The notes under the pieces are model-generated. The model saw only the letters and a program-made list of their open reading frames with translations, ran no database searches and had not been told where the DNA came from. Shown one piece after another: positions 18,655 through 26,881 of a DNA stretch of 64,000 bases. Position 1 is the first letter of the stretch; every line of letters starts with the position of its first letter. Both the position numbers and the translations under genes were made by a program. This DNA comes from UBA668 sp041918155 (GTDB taxonomy: Bacteria; Actinomycetota; Acidimicrobiia; Acidimicrobiales; Ilumatobacteraceae): positions 1-64,000 of the forward strand of contig JAYRWH010000010.1 in NCBI GenBank assembly GCA_041918155.1, in the 5' to 3' direction.

Positions 18655-19398
18655 ATGGGGCGCGTCGCGGTGGTCACCGGTGGTGGCTCAGGCTTGGGCC
18701 GATCGATCAGTGAGCAGCTGGCTGCCGCGGGCTACAGGGTCGCGGTGCTCGACCTCGACGGCGACACGGCCACGGAGGTGGCGGCGGAACTGACCGCCGG
18801 GGGCGCAGCAGCGATCGGGCTCCACGTCGATGTGGCCGACCGTGCGTCGGTTGCTGGTGCGTACGAGCAGGTGCGCTCCCAATTCGGCGCGATCGAGATC
18901 GTCGTCACCAGCGCCGCGATTACTGGCTTCACCCGCTTCGAGTCGATCACGCTCGACGACTGGGAGCGTCACTTCGCGGTCAACGTCACCGGCACCTTCA
19001 ACAGTTTGCAGTTGGCCGTGCCGGACATGCTCGCCGCCGGCTGGGGCCGGATCGTCACCCTCTCCTCGGCGGCTGGGCAGGTGGGCGCGCTGCGCCAAGG
19101 GCACTACTCGGCCACGAAGGGCGCGGTGATCGCGATGACCAAGACGATCGCTCTCGAATACGCGGCTCGCGGCATCACGTGCAACTCGGTGGCGCCGTTC
19201 GTTGCCGCGACGCCGTTGCTGCGTGCCAGGCAGGAGGCGGGTCGTTTGCCGGGCGACGACGTGCTGTCGCGGATGATCCCCGCCGGCCGCCTGGGCGAAC
19301 CCGAGGAGTTGGCCGCGGTGTGCGTCTTCCTGTGCTCGGACGCGGCCAGCTATATCACCGGCCAGATCATCGGGGTGAATGGAGGAGCAGTCGTATGA
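18655..19398 (+). CDS. Short-chain dehydrogenase/reductase
   Basis: A 247-residue classical SDR. The start at 18655 (MGRVAVVTGGGSG) is preceded by GGGAGGAG at good spacing; the ATG at 18640 would place that site inside the gene. It has the NAD(P)-binding VTGGGSGLG motif, the structural NVTGTF segment, and the catalytic YSATKG (YxxxK). The stop overlaps the next SDR by ATGA. It is divergent from a P450 gene, so an alcohol made by the P450 could be oxidised here (inference). Confidence 0.86.
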   Translation: MGRVAVVTGGGSGLGRSISEQLAAAGYRVAVLDLDGDTATEVAAELTAGGAAAIGLHVDVADRASVAGAYEQVRSQFGAIEIVVTSAAITGFTRFESITLDDWERHFAVNVTGTFNSLQLAVPDMLAAGWGRIVTLSSAAGQVGALRQGHYSATKGAVIAMTKTIALEYAARGITCNSVAPFVAATPLLRARQEAGRLPGDDVLSRMIPAGRLGEPEELAAVCVFLCSDAASYITGQIIGVNGGAVV

Positions 19399-20168
19399 AT
19401 GCGGACCGTTTCGACCTCAGCGGGCGAGTGGCCCTCGTCAGCGGTGGCGGCACGGGCATCGGGCGCGCGAGTGCGCTCGTGCTCGCGCAACATGGTGCCG
19501 AGGTCGTGGTTGCCGGCCGTCGATCGCAACCGCTGGACGACACCGCGGACGCGATCCGCGCCCTCGGTCGGCGCGCGCTGGCCATCCCCACCGACGTCAC
19601 CGTGCCGGCGCAATGCGAGGCGCTCGTGGCGACGACGCTCGCGGAGTTCGGTCGCCTCGACATCCTCGTGAACAGCGCCGGCGGAGGGCCGACGAAGGGC
19701 ATCCTCAAGTGGACCGAGGACGAGTGGCAGGAGTTGCTGCAACTCAACCTGGGGAGCGTGTGGTTCCTCTCCCGGTGTGCCTCGCGGCCGATGCTCGAGC
19801 AGGGCAAGGGCGCGATCGTCAACATCTCCTCCGGTGCGGCGTTGTTGGCGATGCCGCAGGCGGCGATCTACGGCGCGGCGAAGGCCGGTGTGGTGAACAT
19901 CACCGGCTCGATGGCCGCGGCCTGGACGCGCAAGGGCATTCGGGTGAACTGCGTCGCCTCGGGCGCGGTGAGAGCCGCGACCCTGACCGATGAGGCCCAA
20001 AGGCTGGGCTTCGACGTCGATCTCCTCGGCGACACGAACGCGATGGGTCGCCTGGGCGAGCCGGACGAGATCGGCTGGCCGGTGTTGTTCTTCGCCTCGG
20101 ATGCTTCGAGCTTCTGCTCGGGTCAGACGTTGTATGTCCACGGTGGCCCGGGGCCGGCCGGGGTCTGA
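19395..20168 (+). CDS. Short-chain dehydrogenase/reductase
   Basis: A 257-residue classical SDR starting MNADRFDLSGRVALVSGGG. The ATG at 19395 overlaps the previous SDR stop, which decides the start although the frame is open earlier. The nucleotide-binding motif is SGGGTGIGRAS, NSAGGGP is the NNAG-equivalent, and YGAAKAG provides the YxxxK pair. It ends with the usual YVHGGPG tail. The two SDRs differ enough not to be a recent duplication. Confidence 0.86.
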   Translation: MNADRFDLSGRVALVSGGGTGIGRASALVLAQHGAEVVVAGRRSQPLDDTADAIRALGRRALAIPTDVTVPAQCEALVATTLAEFGRLDILVNSAGGGPTKGILKWTEDEWQELLQLNLGSVWFLSRCASRPMLEQGKGAIVNISSGAALLAMPQAAIYGAAKAGVVNITGSMAAAWTRKGIRVNCVASGAVRAATLTDEAQRLGFDVDLLGDTNAMGRLGEPDEIGWPVLFFASDASSFCSGQTLYVHGGPGPAGV

Positions 20169-20174
20169 CCGGCG

Positions 20175-20762
20175 TCAGGCGTTGCGAGCTTCGGTCTCAA
20201 GGCGCTGCAGGAAGGCGGCAAAGAGCCGTTCCACGTCGGCGTGACCGCGGGTGACGCCCAGGCCTTCCTCCAGTTGCAGCAGCTTGGGAACGCCGGTGAT
20301 GAGGAACAGCAGTGCCTCGGGCGACGGTGCGTCGTCATTGTCGCGACCGAACCGCTTGCCGAGCGTCGCGAGCTGGGCTGTACGCACTCGATCGGTGACC
20401 TCGGCGACGACGGCACGAACGGACTCACGGTGATTGCCGAGCGCCATGTACTCGTTGATCAAGGCTGCGCTCGCTTCGTCGTGGCTGTACTCCCACAGCC
20501 GCGTGAGTGGGCGGTCGGCGCCGGAGCGCAGAGCCTGTTCGAGTTTGCCGATGTTGCGTTCGAACGAGCGTCGAACCGACGCCACGAGCAGATCGTCGAT
20601 TGTGGGGAAGTAGTACTGCACGAGTCCACCAGTGACCCCCGCGGCGCGCGCGACAGCACGATAGGTGACCGCTGCGTAGCCCTTCTCGACCATCAGCCGC
20701 TCCACGCAGTCGAGCAACAGGTCACGTGTTGCGGGCGGTTCGGGACTTGTAGCGCTGTTCAT
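20175..20762 (-). CDS. TetR-family regulator
   Basis: A 195-residue TetR protein starting MNSATSPEPPATRDLLLD at 20762, chosen because this ATG overlaps the stop of malQ and directly precedes the DNA-binding domain. The helix-turn-helix is TYRAVARAAGVTGGLVQYYF. Its stop is 6 bp from the convergent SDR stop. It may be read from the malQ transcript while regulating the P450/SDR promoter. That assignment rests on proximity only. Confidence 0.8.
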   Translation of the reverse strand: MNSATSPEPPATRDLLLDCVERLMVEKGYAAVTYRAVARAAGVTGGLVQYYFPTIDDLLVASVRRSFERNIGKLEQALRSGADRPLTRLWEYSHDEASAALINEYMALGNHRESVRAVVAEVTDRVRTAQLATLGKRFGRDNDDAPSPEALLFLITGVPKLLQLEEGLGVTRGHADVERLFAAFLQRLETEARNA

Positions 20763-22504
20763 CGGCCCTCGCCCTCGCTGCGCATCACCGCGACGATGTC
20801 GGCGCCCGGCGGGTCGTCGAGAATGCGTTGGGTCGACGCGGGCATCCGTCGCCGCCAGTTCGCACCGCCCACTGTGCCCGGCAGGTTGGGCCGCTCTTCG
20901 CAACCGGCGAGATCATCGGTGCTGGCCAGGGTGAGCACGCAGGGGGCGCTCATCACTTGACCGTGCAGCGCCACCGAGGCCGCGTCGGCATCGGTCGCGC
21001 CGGGTGTGGCGGCGACCAGGTCGGCGCGCATCTCCGGGCTGCCGTCGGTTCCCGCCCACACGCCGGCGACGGTGGGCAGGTCGTGGGTGGTCACCGTGGC
21101 GAGGTTCTCTTCGGGCCACTCCCGGGGGTGCGGGTCGAACCACCACACCTTGGTGCCGAGGATGCGACCATCGGCCAATGCCTCGCGCACGCCGGCCTGC
21201 ACCGTGCCGAGATCCTCACCGACGACGAAGGCACCGGCGCGCGAGGCCTCGAGGCGCACGATCGCGAGCAGTTCGTCGGCGGGCATCCGCACGTACGCGC
21301 CGTCCGCAGGGCCGCCGCCCGCGGGCACCCAGAACTGGCGGAACAGCCCCATCACGTGGTCGATGCGCAAACCGCCCATGCCTTCGCAGGCGGCGCGCAC
21401 CATTGCGATGAACGGGGCGTAGCCGGCGGCGCGCAGGCGCGACGGCACGAACGGCGGAAGGCCCCAGTCCTGCCCGGCCGGGTTGAACGGGTCGGGCGGG
21501 GCGCCGATTCGTACCCCGAGGGCCATCAGGTCTTGGTGCAGCCAGGCGTCGGCGCCATCGGGGGAGCTGCCTACAGCGAGATCGGCGATGAGCGCGAGGC
21601 CGGCCCCATGCGCGGTGCGGCGCAGTTCGTTGCGGGTGAGCCATTGCAGCCACGCGTGGAACTCGCAGGCGCGGGCGAACTCGTGATCGTGCAACGGCAG
21701 GTCGGCGACGGCGGGCGAGTCGGGGTGGCGCAACTCCGGCGGCCAGGCCTGCCAGTTGGCACCGTGCCGGTCGGCGAGCGCGCACCAGGTGGCAAAGCGC
21801 CACAGCTCCTGTCCCTCGGCGCGGGCCCAACTGCGCCACACCGGGTCGCTCGCTTCGCGCCCGAACCGGGCCGACAGGGTCTGGCGCTTCACCGACCAGA
21901 CTCGATCGCGGTCGATGAGCGTGCCCGGGTCGTTGGAGAGTTCGCCCGGAGCGTCACCGGCCATCGGGATGAGCAGGGGGTTCAGCCAGCGGCGCGAGCT
22001 GGGGTAGTAGGGGCTCGGCTCTTGCGGCATCGTCGGCGCGGGCGCGTGCAGCGGGCTGAGCAGCAGGGCGACACCACCGAGCGTGGCGACGCGCTGGCCG
22101 AGCTCCTCCACATCGCGCAGGTCGCCAATCCCCCAGCCGTCGCCGCGCCACAGCGAGTACACCTGGGCGGCCACGCCCCATCCGCGCCGCGGTGGTGGGC
22201 AGCGCGGCGGTGCGACGACGAGTGTGGTGACCGGCCCGCCATCGAGCGGGGCCAGCCGGTGGTATCCGTTCGGCAGGGTGGGGGGCAGGGCGTCGATTCC
22301 GCCGAACTCGCCGCCGTCCTCCAGGGTCAACCGGCAGCGGCCCATGAGCGCATGGCCGGTGCCGTGCTCGACGAACCACAGCGGGTCACCGGCGGTCGCG
22401 TCCGCGAGCAGGGCATGCAGTTGCTCGTGCGTCGCCGCAGGGGTGTCGTGCCACCTGCCCTCCACGTCGTGATAGCCACGGGCGATGCCCCACTCGTCGT
22501 ACAC
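20759..22504 (-). CDS. malQ: 4-alpha-glucanotransferase (GH77)
   Basis: A 581-residue amylomaltase that disproportionates malto-oligosaccharides. I chose the GTG at 22504 because GGGAGGAGG lies 6 bp upstream; there is no Met nearby. Family motifs include PSPYYPSSRRWLNPLLIPM, the nucleophile Asp in LRIDHVMGLFRQFW, the acid/base Glu in VVGEDLGTVQ and THDLPTVAGVW. It has the long N-terminal region of the actinobacterial/proteobacterial MalQ type. It overlaps the tetR gene by 4 bp. Confidence 0.87.
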   Translation of the reverse strand: MYDEWGIARGYHDVEGRWHDTPAATHEQLHALLADATAGDPLWFVEHGTGHALMGRCRLTLEDGGEFGGIDALPPTLPNGYHRLAPLDGGPVTTLVVAPPRCPPPRRGWGVAAQVYSLWRGDGWGIGDLRDVEELGQRVATLGGVALLLSPLHAPAPTMPQEPSPYYPSSRRWLNPLLIPMAGDAPGELSNDPGTLIDRDRVWSVKRQTLSARFGREASDPVWRSWARAEGQELWRFATWCALADRHGANWQAWPPELRHPDSPAVADLPLHDHEFARACEFHAWLQWLTRNELRRTAHGAGLALIADLAVGSSPDGADAWLHQDLMALGVRIGAPPDPFNPAGQDWGLPPFVPSRLRAAGYAPFIAMVRAACEGMGGLRIDHVMGLFRQFWVPAGGGPADGAYVRMPADELLAIVRLEASRAGAFVVGEDLGTVQAGVREALADGRILGTKVWWFDPHPREWPEENLATVTTHDLPTVAGVWAGTDGSPEMRADLVAATPGATDADAASVALHGQVMSAPCVLTLASTDDLAGCEERPNLPGTVGGANWRRRMPASTQRILDDPPGADIVAVMRSEGEGR

Positions 22505-22549
22505 GTGCGCCTCCTCCCGGCCATTGTTGCGGTTCGTACACTCGCGAGC

Positions 22550-22756
22550 ATGGCTTCTCCGCTCATCACCTGGCAGTTGCGTCGCATCGGGGCCCGTCTG
22601 CGGTCCCGCCGTGAGGAGTTGGAGGTCATCGGCGAGCAGCTGATGGCGCTCGAAGAAGGCGCCGACGAGGCGGCCATGCAGCGCCACCGGGCCCATGTGG
22701 TGGCCGAGATCGTCCGGCTGCAGACCCGCCAGGACCAGCTGCTCGACCGGATGTGA
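22550..22756 (+). CDS. Small coiled-coil protein, unknown
   Basis: A 68-residue protein, MASPLITWQLRRIGARL to LLDRM, rich in Arg, Glu and Leu. A heptad-like pattern across almost its full length predicts a coiled coil. It is divergent from malQ (45 bp apart) and lies 45 bp before the ANTAR regulator. I do not recognise the family. It could be a small partner of the regulator or an independent structural peptide. Confidence 0.5.
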   Translation: MASPLITWQLRRIGARLRSRREELEVIGEQLMALEEGADEAAMQRHRAHVVAEIVRLQTRQDQLLDRM

Positions 22757-22801
22757 CCGGATTCCTTCGGGCGGCGGCTGTCGGCCTGCTTGAATGGCGG
22801 C

Positions 22802-23377
22802 ATGACCATCCGTGTGGTGATCGCCGAGGACGAAGCCATCATCCGTCTCGATCTGCGCGAGACGCTGGAGGAGGAGGGCTACGAGGTCGTCGGTGAGACG
22901 GGTCGCGGCGACCATGCGGTCGATCTCGTGCGCGAGCTACAGCCCGACCTTGCCATCCTCGACATCAAGATGCCGCACATGGACGGCCTCGACGCGGCCC
23001 GCATCATCAGCCAGGAGCGCATCTGCGGAGTGCTGATGCTCACCGCGTTCAGCCAGCGTGAAGTGGTGGAGGAAGCTCGCGACGCCGGCGCCCTCGCCTA
23101 TCTCGTCAAGCCGTACCAGAAGAGTGACTTGATCCCCGCGATCGAGGTGGCCATCGGGCGCTTCCGGGAGTTGGTGCAGTTGAGCGGCGAGGTCGATGCG
23201 CTCGGCGAGCAACTCGAGTCGCGCAAGCTCATCGACCGGGCCAAGGGCGTGCTGATCGACGACTGTGGGTTGAAGGAGAGCGAGGCGTTCACCTTCATCC
23301 AGCGCACGGCGATGAGCGAGCGCTCGCGCATGCGCGACGTCGCCGACCGGATCATCGCCGGCACCCTCCGCCCGTAG
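22802..23377 (+). CDS. pdtaR: Response regulator with ANTAR RNA-binding domain
   Basis: A 191-residue two-domain protein like PdtaR of mycobacteria. The receiver has the acidic pair in AEDE, phospho-acceptor D54 in LAILDIKMP, T81 and K103 (LVKPYQ). The C-terminal ANTAR domain reads LESRKLIDRAKGVLIDD, then EAFTFIQRTAMSERSRMRDVA, with the conserved Ala and aromatic positions that bind RNA hairpins and cause antitermination. I use ATG 22802; an upstream ATG at 22790 adds four residues. No histidine kinase is adjacent (orphan). Confidence 0.88.
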   Translation: MTIRVVIAEDEAIIRLDLRETLEEEGYEVVGETGRGDHAVDLVRELQPDLAILDIKMPHMDGLDAARIISQERICGVLMLTAFSQREVVEEARDAGALAYLVKPYQKSDLIPAIEVAIGRFRELVQLSGEVDALGEQLESRKLIDRAKGVLIDDCGLKESEAFTFIQRTAMSERSRMRDVADRIIAGTLRP

Positions 23378-23406
23378 GCGCCGTTCCGGCCTAGAGTCGG
23401 CCAGGC

Positions 23407-26067
23407 ATGAAGATCCTCCTGCTCGACGGCAACTCGCTCACCTACCGGGCCTTCTTCGCCCTGCCCACGGACATGGCCACGGCCTCGGGGCAGGTCACCA
23501 ACGCCGTGTTCGGGTTCACCTCGATGCTCGCCTACATGGTGAAGGATCAGCAGCCCGACGGCATCGCCGTGGCCTTCGACCGGCCCGAGCCGACGTTCCG
23601 CCACGAGGCCGATCCGACCTACAAGGCCCAGCGCGAGGCCGCGCCCGACATCCTGCGTCAGCAGATGGGCCTCGTGCGTGAGGTGCTGTCAGCGCTGAAC
23701 ATCACGACGCTCGATGTGGCCGGGTGGGAGGCCGACGACATCATCGCCACGCTCACGACGCAGGCCGTGGACGCGGGGCACGACGTGGTGATCGTCACCG
23801 GTGACCGCGACAGCTACCAGCTCGTCAGCGACCCGCACGTGAAGGTGCTCTACAACAAGCGCGGCGTCAGCGATTACTCGCTGTACGACGAGGCAGGCAT
23901 CCTCGACAAGACCGGTGTCACGCCCGCGCTGTACCCGCAGTACGCAGCCCTGCGCGGCGACCCCAGCGACAACCTCGAAGGCGTCCCCGGGGTGGGCGAG
24001 AAGACCGCGGCGAAGCTGCTCAATCAATACGGCGGCCTCGACGGCATCTTCGCGCACGCCGCCGAGCAGACCCCCAAGCTCAGCGCGTCGCTCATCGAGC
24101 ACGAAGAGCGCGCCCGCCACAACCTGATGATGATGATCCTGCGCCACGACGCTCCGGTGGAGGTCGACTTCGCGGCACTGTCCGTGCAGCCGAACGACGC
24201 GGAGGTGAAGCGGCTGTTCGACTTCCTCGAGTTCCGTGCGCTGTACGACCGTCTCTACGAGGCGCTCGGCATGATCGGCGCGGGCGGGGGTGCGGTCACC
24301 AACCCGACGGGAGAGGTGCTGGAGGCGGAGATCACCGACGTCACCGACGAGGCCGCAGCGACGGCACTGATCGCCTCGCTCGCGGTGCTCGACGTGATCC
24401 CCGCGTGGTCGGGCGAAGCTGGCCGTAGCGAGGTCACCGGTCTGGCGGTCGTCACCCATCCCGACGCGGCAGAGGTCAGCTGGATCCCCGGCGCGCTCTG
24501 CACGTCGATGGCGGTCATCGAGGCGCTCGGCGCTCACCGCGGCTGGCGCGGCCACAACGCGAAGGCGTTGATGCGTTGGCTGCTCGGCCGCGGGGGTACC
24601 GTGCCCGGGCTGCGTCTCGACACCGCCATCGCGGCCTACCTCATCGACCCGGCCGACACCCGCTATGCGCTGCGCGACCTGCTCGATCGCTACACGCGTT
24701 TCCAATTGCCCGACGACTCGGCGCAGGCAACCGGCCAGCTCGACTTCGGGGGTGGGCCCGACGACCGGCGCCTGGCCGCACGCGAGGCGCTCGCCGTTTC
24801 GCATCTCGCGTCGTCGCTGGAGGCTGCGCTCGACAACCAGGGCATGGCCGAGCTGTACCGCACGATCGAGAACCCGCTCGTTGCGGTGCTGGCGAAGATG
24901 GAACACGTCGGCATCGCCGTCGATGTCACCGAGTTGAAGCGCCTCAACGATCGCCTCACGGCCGAGGTCGAGCGGCTGGGTGCCGAGCTCGTGCGCGTGG
25001 CCGGGCGGCCGTTCAATCTCAACTCGCCGATCCAGCTGCGCGAGATCCTGTACACCGAGCGCGGGCTGGCGCCGGGCAAGAAGACCAAGACCGGGTTCTC
25101 GACCGACGCGGCGACGTTGGAGAAGCTGCGTGACCAGTGGCCCGAGTTCATCGACCCGCTGCTGCAGTACCGCGAGGTGGAGAAGCTGCGCGGCACATAT
25201 GGCACCGGCCTGCTCGCCGAGGTGGCCCCCGATGGGCGTATCCACGCGACGTTCAACCAGACCGTCGCCCGCACCGGCCGACTCTCCAGTGACCAGCCGA
25301 ACCTGCACAACATCCCGGTGCGCAGTGAGGAGGGCCGCCAGTTCCGCGTCGCCTTCGTCCCGGCGCCCGGTTGCACCCTGCTCGTCGCCGATTACAACCA
25401 GATCGAGCTGCGCTGCATCGCTCACCTCGCCCAGGATCCGGGCCTCATCGAGGCGTTCACCAGCGGCACCGACATCCACAACGCCACGGCCTCGCGGGTG
25501 TTCGGTGTGGCCCCGGCCGACGTCACGATCGAGCAGCGTTCCAAGGCGAAGATGGTGTCGTACGGCCTCGCCTATGGCATGGAGGCGTTCGGCCTCGCCC
25601 AGCGGTTGGCGATTCCGGTCGATGAGGCCGCGGTGATCCTCAACGCCTACTTCTCCGCCTTTCCGAACGTCAAGGACTACATGGATCGCACGGTGATCGA
25701 GGCCCGCATGCGCGGCTACACCGAGACCCTGTTCGGCCGTCGCCGTCCGATCCCCGAGCTGTCCAACAGCAACTTCCGCATCCGCCAGGCCGGTGAGCGC
25801 CAGGCGATGAACGCCGGCATCCAGGGCCTCGCTGCGGACATCTTCAAGGTCGCGCTGGTGCGCATTGACGCGGCGCTCGACGCGGCAGGTGTCGAGAGCC
25901 AGGTGGTGCTGCAGGTGCACGACGAGGTGCTCGTGGAAGTGCCCGTCGCCGAGCGCGACAGGGTCGGCCCGCTCGTGATCGACCTGATGCGCGGCGCGGC
26001 CGAACTCGATGTACCGCTCGAGGTCAATGTCGCTTGGGGCGCCACCTGGGCCGACGCCAAGGGCTGA
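23407..26067 (+). CDS. polA: DNA polymerase I
   Basis: An 886-residue family A polymerase for repair and Okazaki fragment processing. Residues 1-290 form the 5'-3' exonuclease (LLLDGNSLTYRAFFALP, GWEADDIIATL, VTGDRD, GDPSDNLEGVPGVGEKTA). The middle domain lacks an obvious DxE exonuclease motif, so proofreading is probably absent, as in other actinobacteria. The polymerase motifs are ADYNQIELRCIAHLA (A), RSKAKMVSYGLAYGM (B) and LQVHDEVLVEVP (C). The methyltransferase gene starts 1 bp after its stop. Confidence 0.95.
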   Translation: MKILLLDGNSLTYRAFFALPTDMATASGQVTNAVFGFTSMLAYMVKDQQPDGIAVAFDRPEPTFRHEADPTYKAQREAAPDILRQQMGLVREVLSALNITTLDVAGWEADDIIATLTTQAVDAGHDVVIVTGDRDSYQLVSDPHVKVLYNKRGVSDYSLYDEAGILDKTGVTPALYPQYAALRGDPSDNLEGVPGVGEKTAAKLLNQYGGLDGIFAHAAEQTPKLSASLIEHEERARHNLMMMILRHDAPVEVDFAALSVQPNDAEVKRLFDFLEFRALYDRLYEALGMIGAGGGAVTNPTGEVLEAEITDVTDEAAATALIASLAVLDVIPAWSGEAGRSEVTGLAVVTHPDAAEVSWIPGALCTSMAVIEALGAHRGWRGHNAKALMRWLLGRGGTVPGLRLDTAIAAYLIDPADTRYALRDLLDRYTRFQLPDDSAQATGQLDFGGGPDDRRLAAREALAVSHLASSLEAALDNQGMAELYRTIENPLVAVLAKMEHVGIAVDVTELKRLNDRLTAEVERLGAELVRVAGRPFNLNSPIQLREILYTERGLAPGKKTKTGFSTDAATLEKLRDQWPEFIDPLLQYREVEKLRGTYGTGLLAEVAPDGRIHATFNQTVARTGRLSSDQPNLHNIPVRSEEGRQFRVAFVPAPGCTLLVADYNQIELRCIAHLAQDPGLIEAFTSGTDIHNATASRVFGVAPADVTIEQRSKAKMVSYGLAYGMEAFGLAQRLAIPVDEAAVILNAYFSAFPNVKDYMDRTVIEARMRGYTETLFGRRRPIPELSNSNFRIRQAGERQAMNAGIQGLAADIFKVALVRIDAALDAAGVESQVVLQVHDEVLVEVPVAERDRVGPLVIDLMRGAAELDVPLEVNVAWGATWADAKG

Positions 26068-26068
26068 G

Positions 26069-26800
26069 ATGGAACCGAATCCCGACCATCACCACTGGTT
26101 CGAGCCGATCGCGGAGCACTTGGGGGCCGCGTACCTGCGGTATTCGTTCACGAAGGGCACGCAGCAGGAGATCGACTTCCTCGTGGACGCGATGGGGCTG
26201 CAGCCGGGGATGCGGGTACTTGACGTTGGCTGTGGCCCGGGCCGCCACGCTCACGAACTGGCCCGCCGCGGCATCCTGGCGCACGGCATCGACATCAGCG
26301 AGCGGTTCATCGAGATCGCGCAGACGGACGCGCCGTCGGGGGCGATCTTCCAGCGTTTGGACGCCCGTGGGATGTCGTTCGAGCAGGTGTACGACGCAGT
26401 GATCTGCCTGTGCCAGGGCGCGTTCGGCCTGATGACGGCGAACGGCGACGACCAGCTGATCCTGAAGCTGATGGCTCAGGCGTTGAAGCCACAAGGGAGG
26501 TTGGCGCTCAGCGCGTTCAACGCGTACTTCGCGGTGAAGTACTTCGACGGGCAGAACGGCGCGACGTTCAATGCCGACACCGGCGTGAACCACGAGCACA
26601 CCGAGGTGCGCAACGAAGCCGGCGCGCCCAAGGAGGTGGAGCTGTGGACGGGCTGCTACACGCCCCGTGAGCTGCGAGTGCTCTTGCACAACGCGGGCAT
26701 GACGGTCGACTCGATCAGCAGCGTCGAGCCGGGCAAGTACGCGCTCGCGGAACCGACGGTCGAGTCGCCCGAATTCCTGGTGCTGGCCCACCGCCGTTGA
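26069..26800 (+). CDS. Class I SAM-dependent methyltransferase
   Basis: A 243-residue protein starting MEPNPDHHHWFEPIAEHLG at 26069, right after the polA stop. SAM-binding motif I is VLDVGCGPGRHAHELARRG near residue 52, and GIDISERFIEIAQ is motif II. The substrate is not deducible. Position directly behind polA suggests co-transcription rather than a functional link. Confidence 0.8.
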   Translation: MEPNPDHHHWFEPIAEHLGAAYLRYSFTKGTQQEIDFLVDAMGLQPGMRVLDVGCGPGRHAHELARRGILAHGIDISERFIEIAQTDAPSGAIFQRLDARGMSFEQVYDAVICLCQGAFGLMTANGDDQLILKLMAQALKPQGRLALSAFNAYFAVKYFDGQNGATFNADTGVNHEHTEVRNEAGAPKEVELWTGCYTPRELRVLLHNAGMTVDSISSVEPGKYALAEPTVESPEFLVLAHRR

Positions 26801-26881
26801 CAATTCGTTCATCGCGCCGGGGATGACGTTCCCGGAGGTGGCTGGTAACGTTCCGGGGTCCGGAATCCGCCGGGCTCTTCA

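Noticed and set aside
20828..22549. Long plus-strand frame opposite malQ
   Set aside because: Only its last 68 codons from ATG 22550 look like a gene; the rest is shadow of malQ.
23689..25920. 743-codon minus-strand frame inside polA
   Set aside because: Shadow of the conserved polA coding sequence, without recognisable domains.
26817..26835. Hairpin CCGGG/CCCGG before rpsA as a terminator or leader element
   Set aside because: Only 5 bp of stem with a mismatch next to it; too weak to call.
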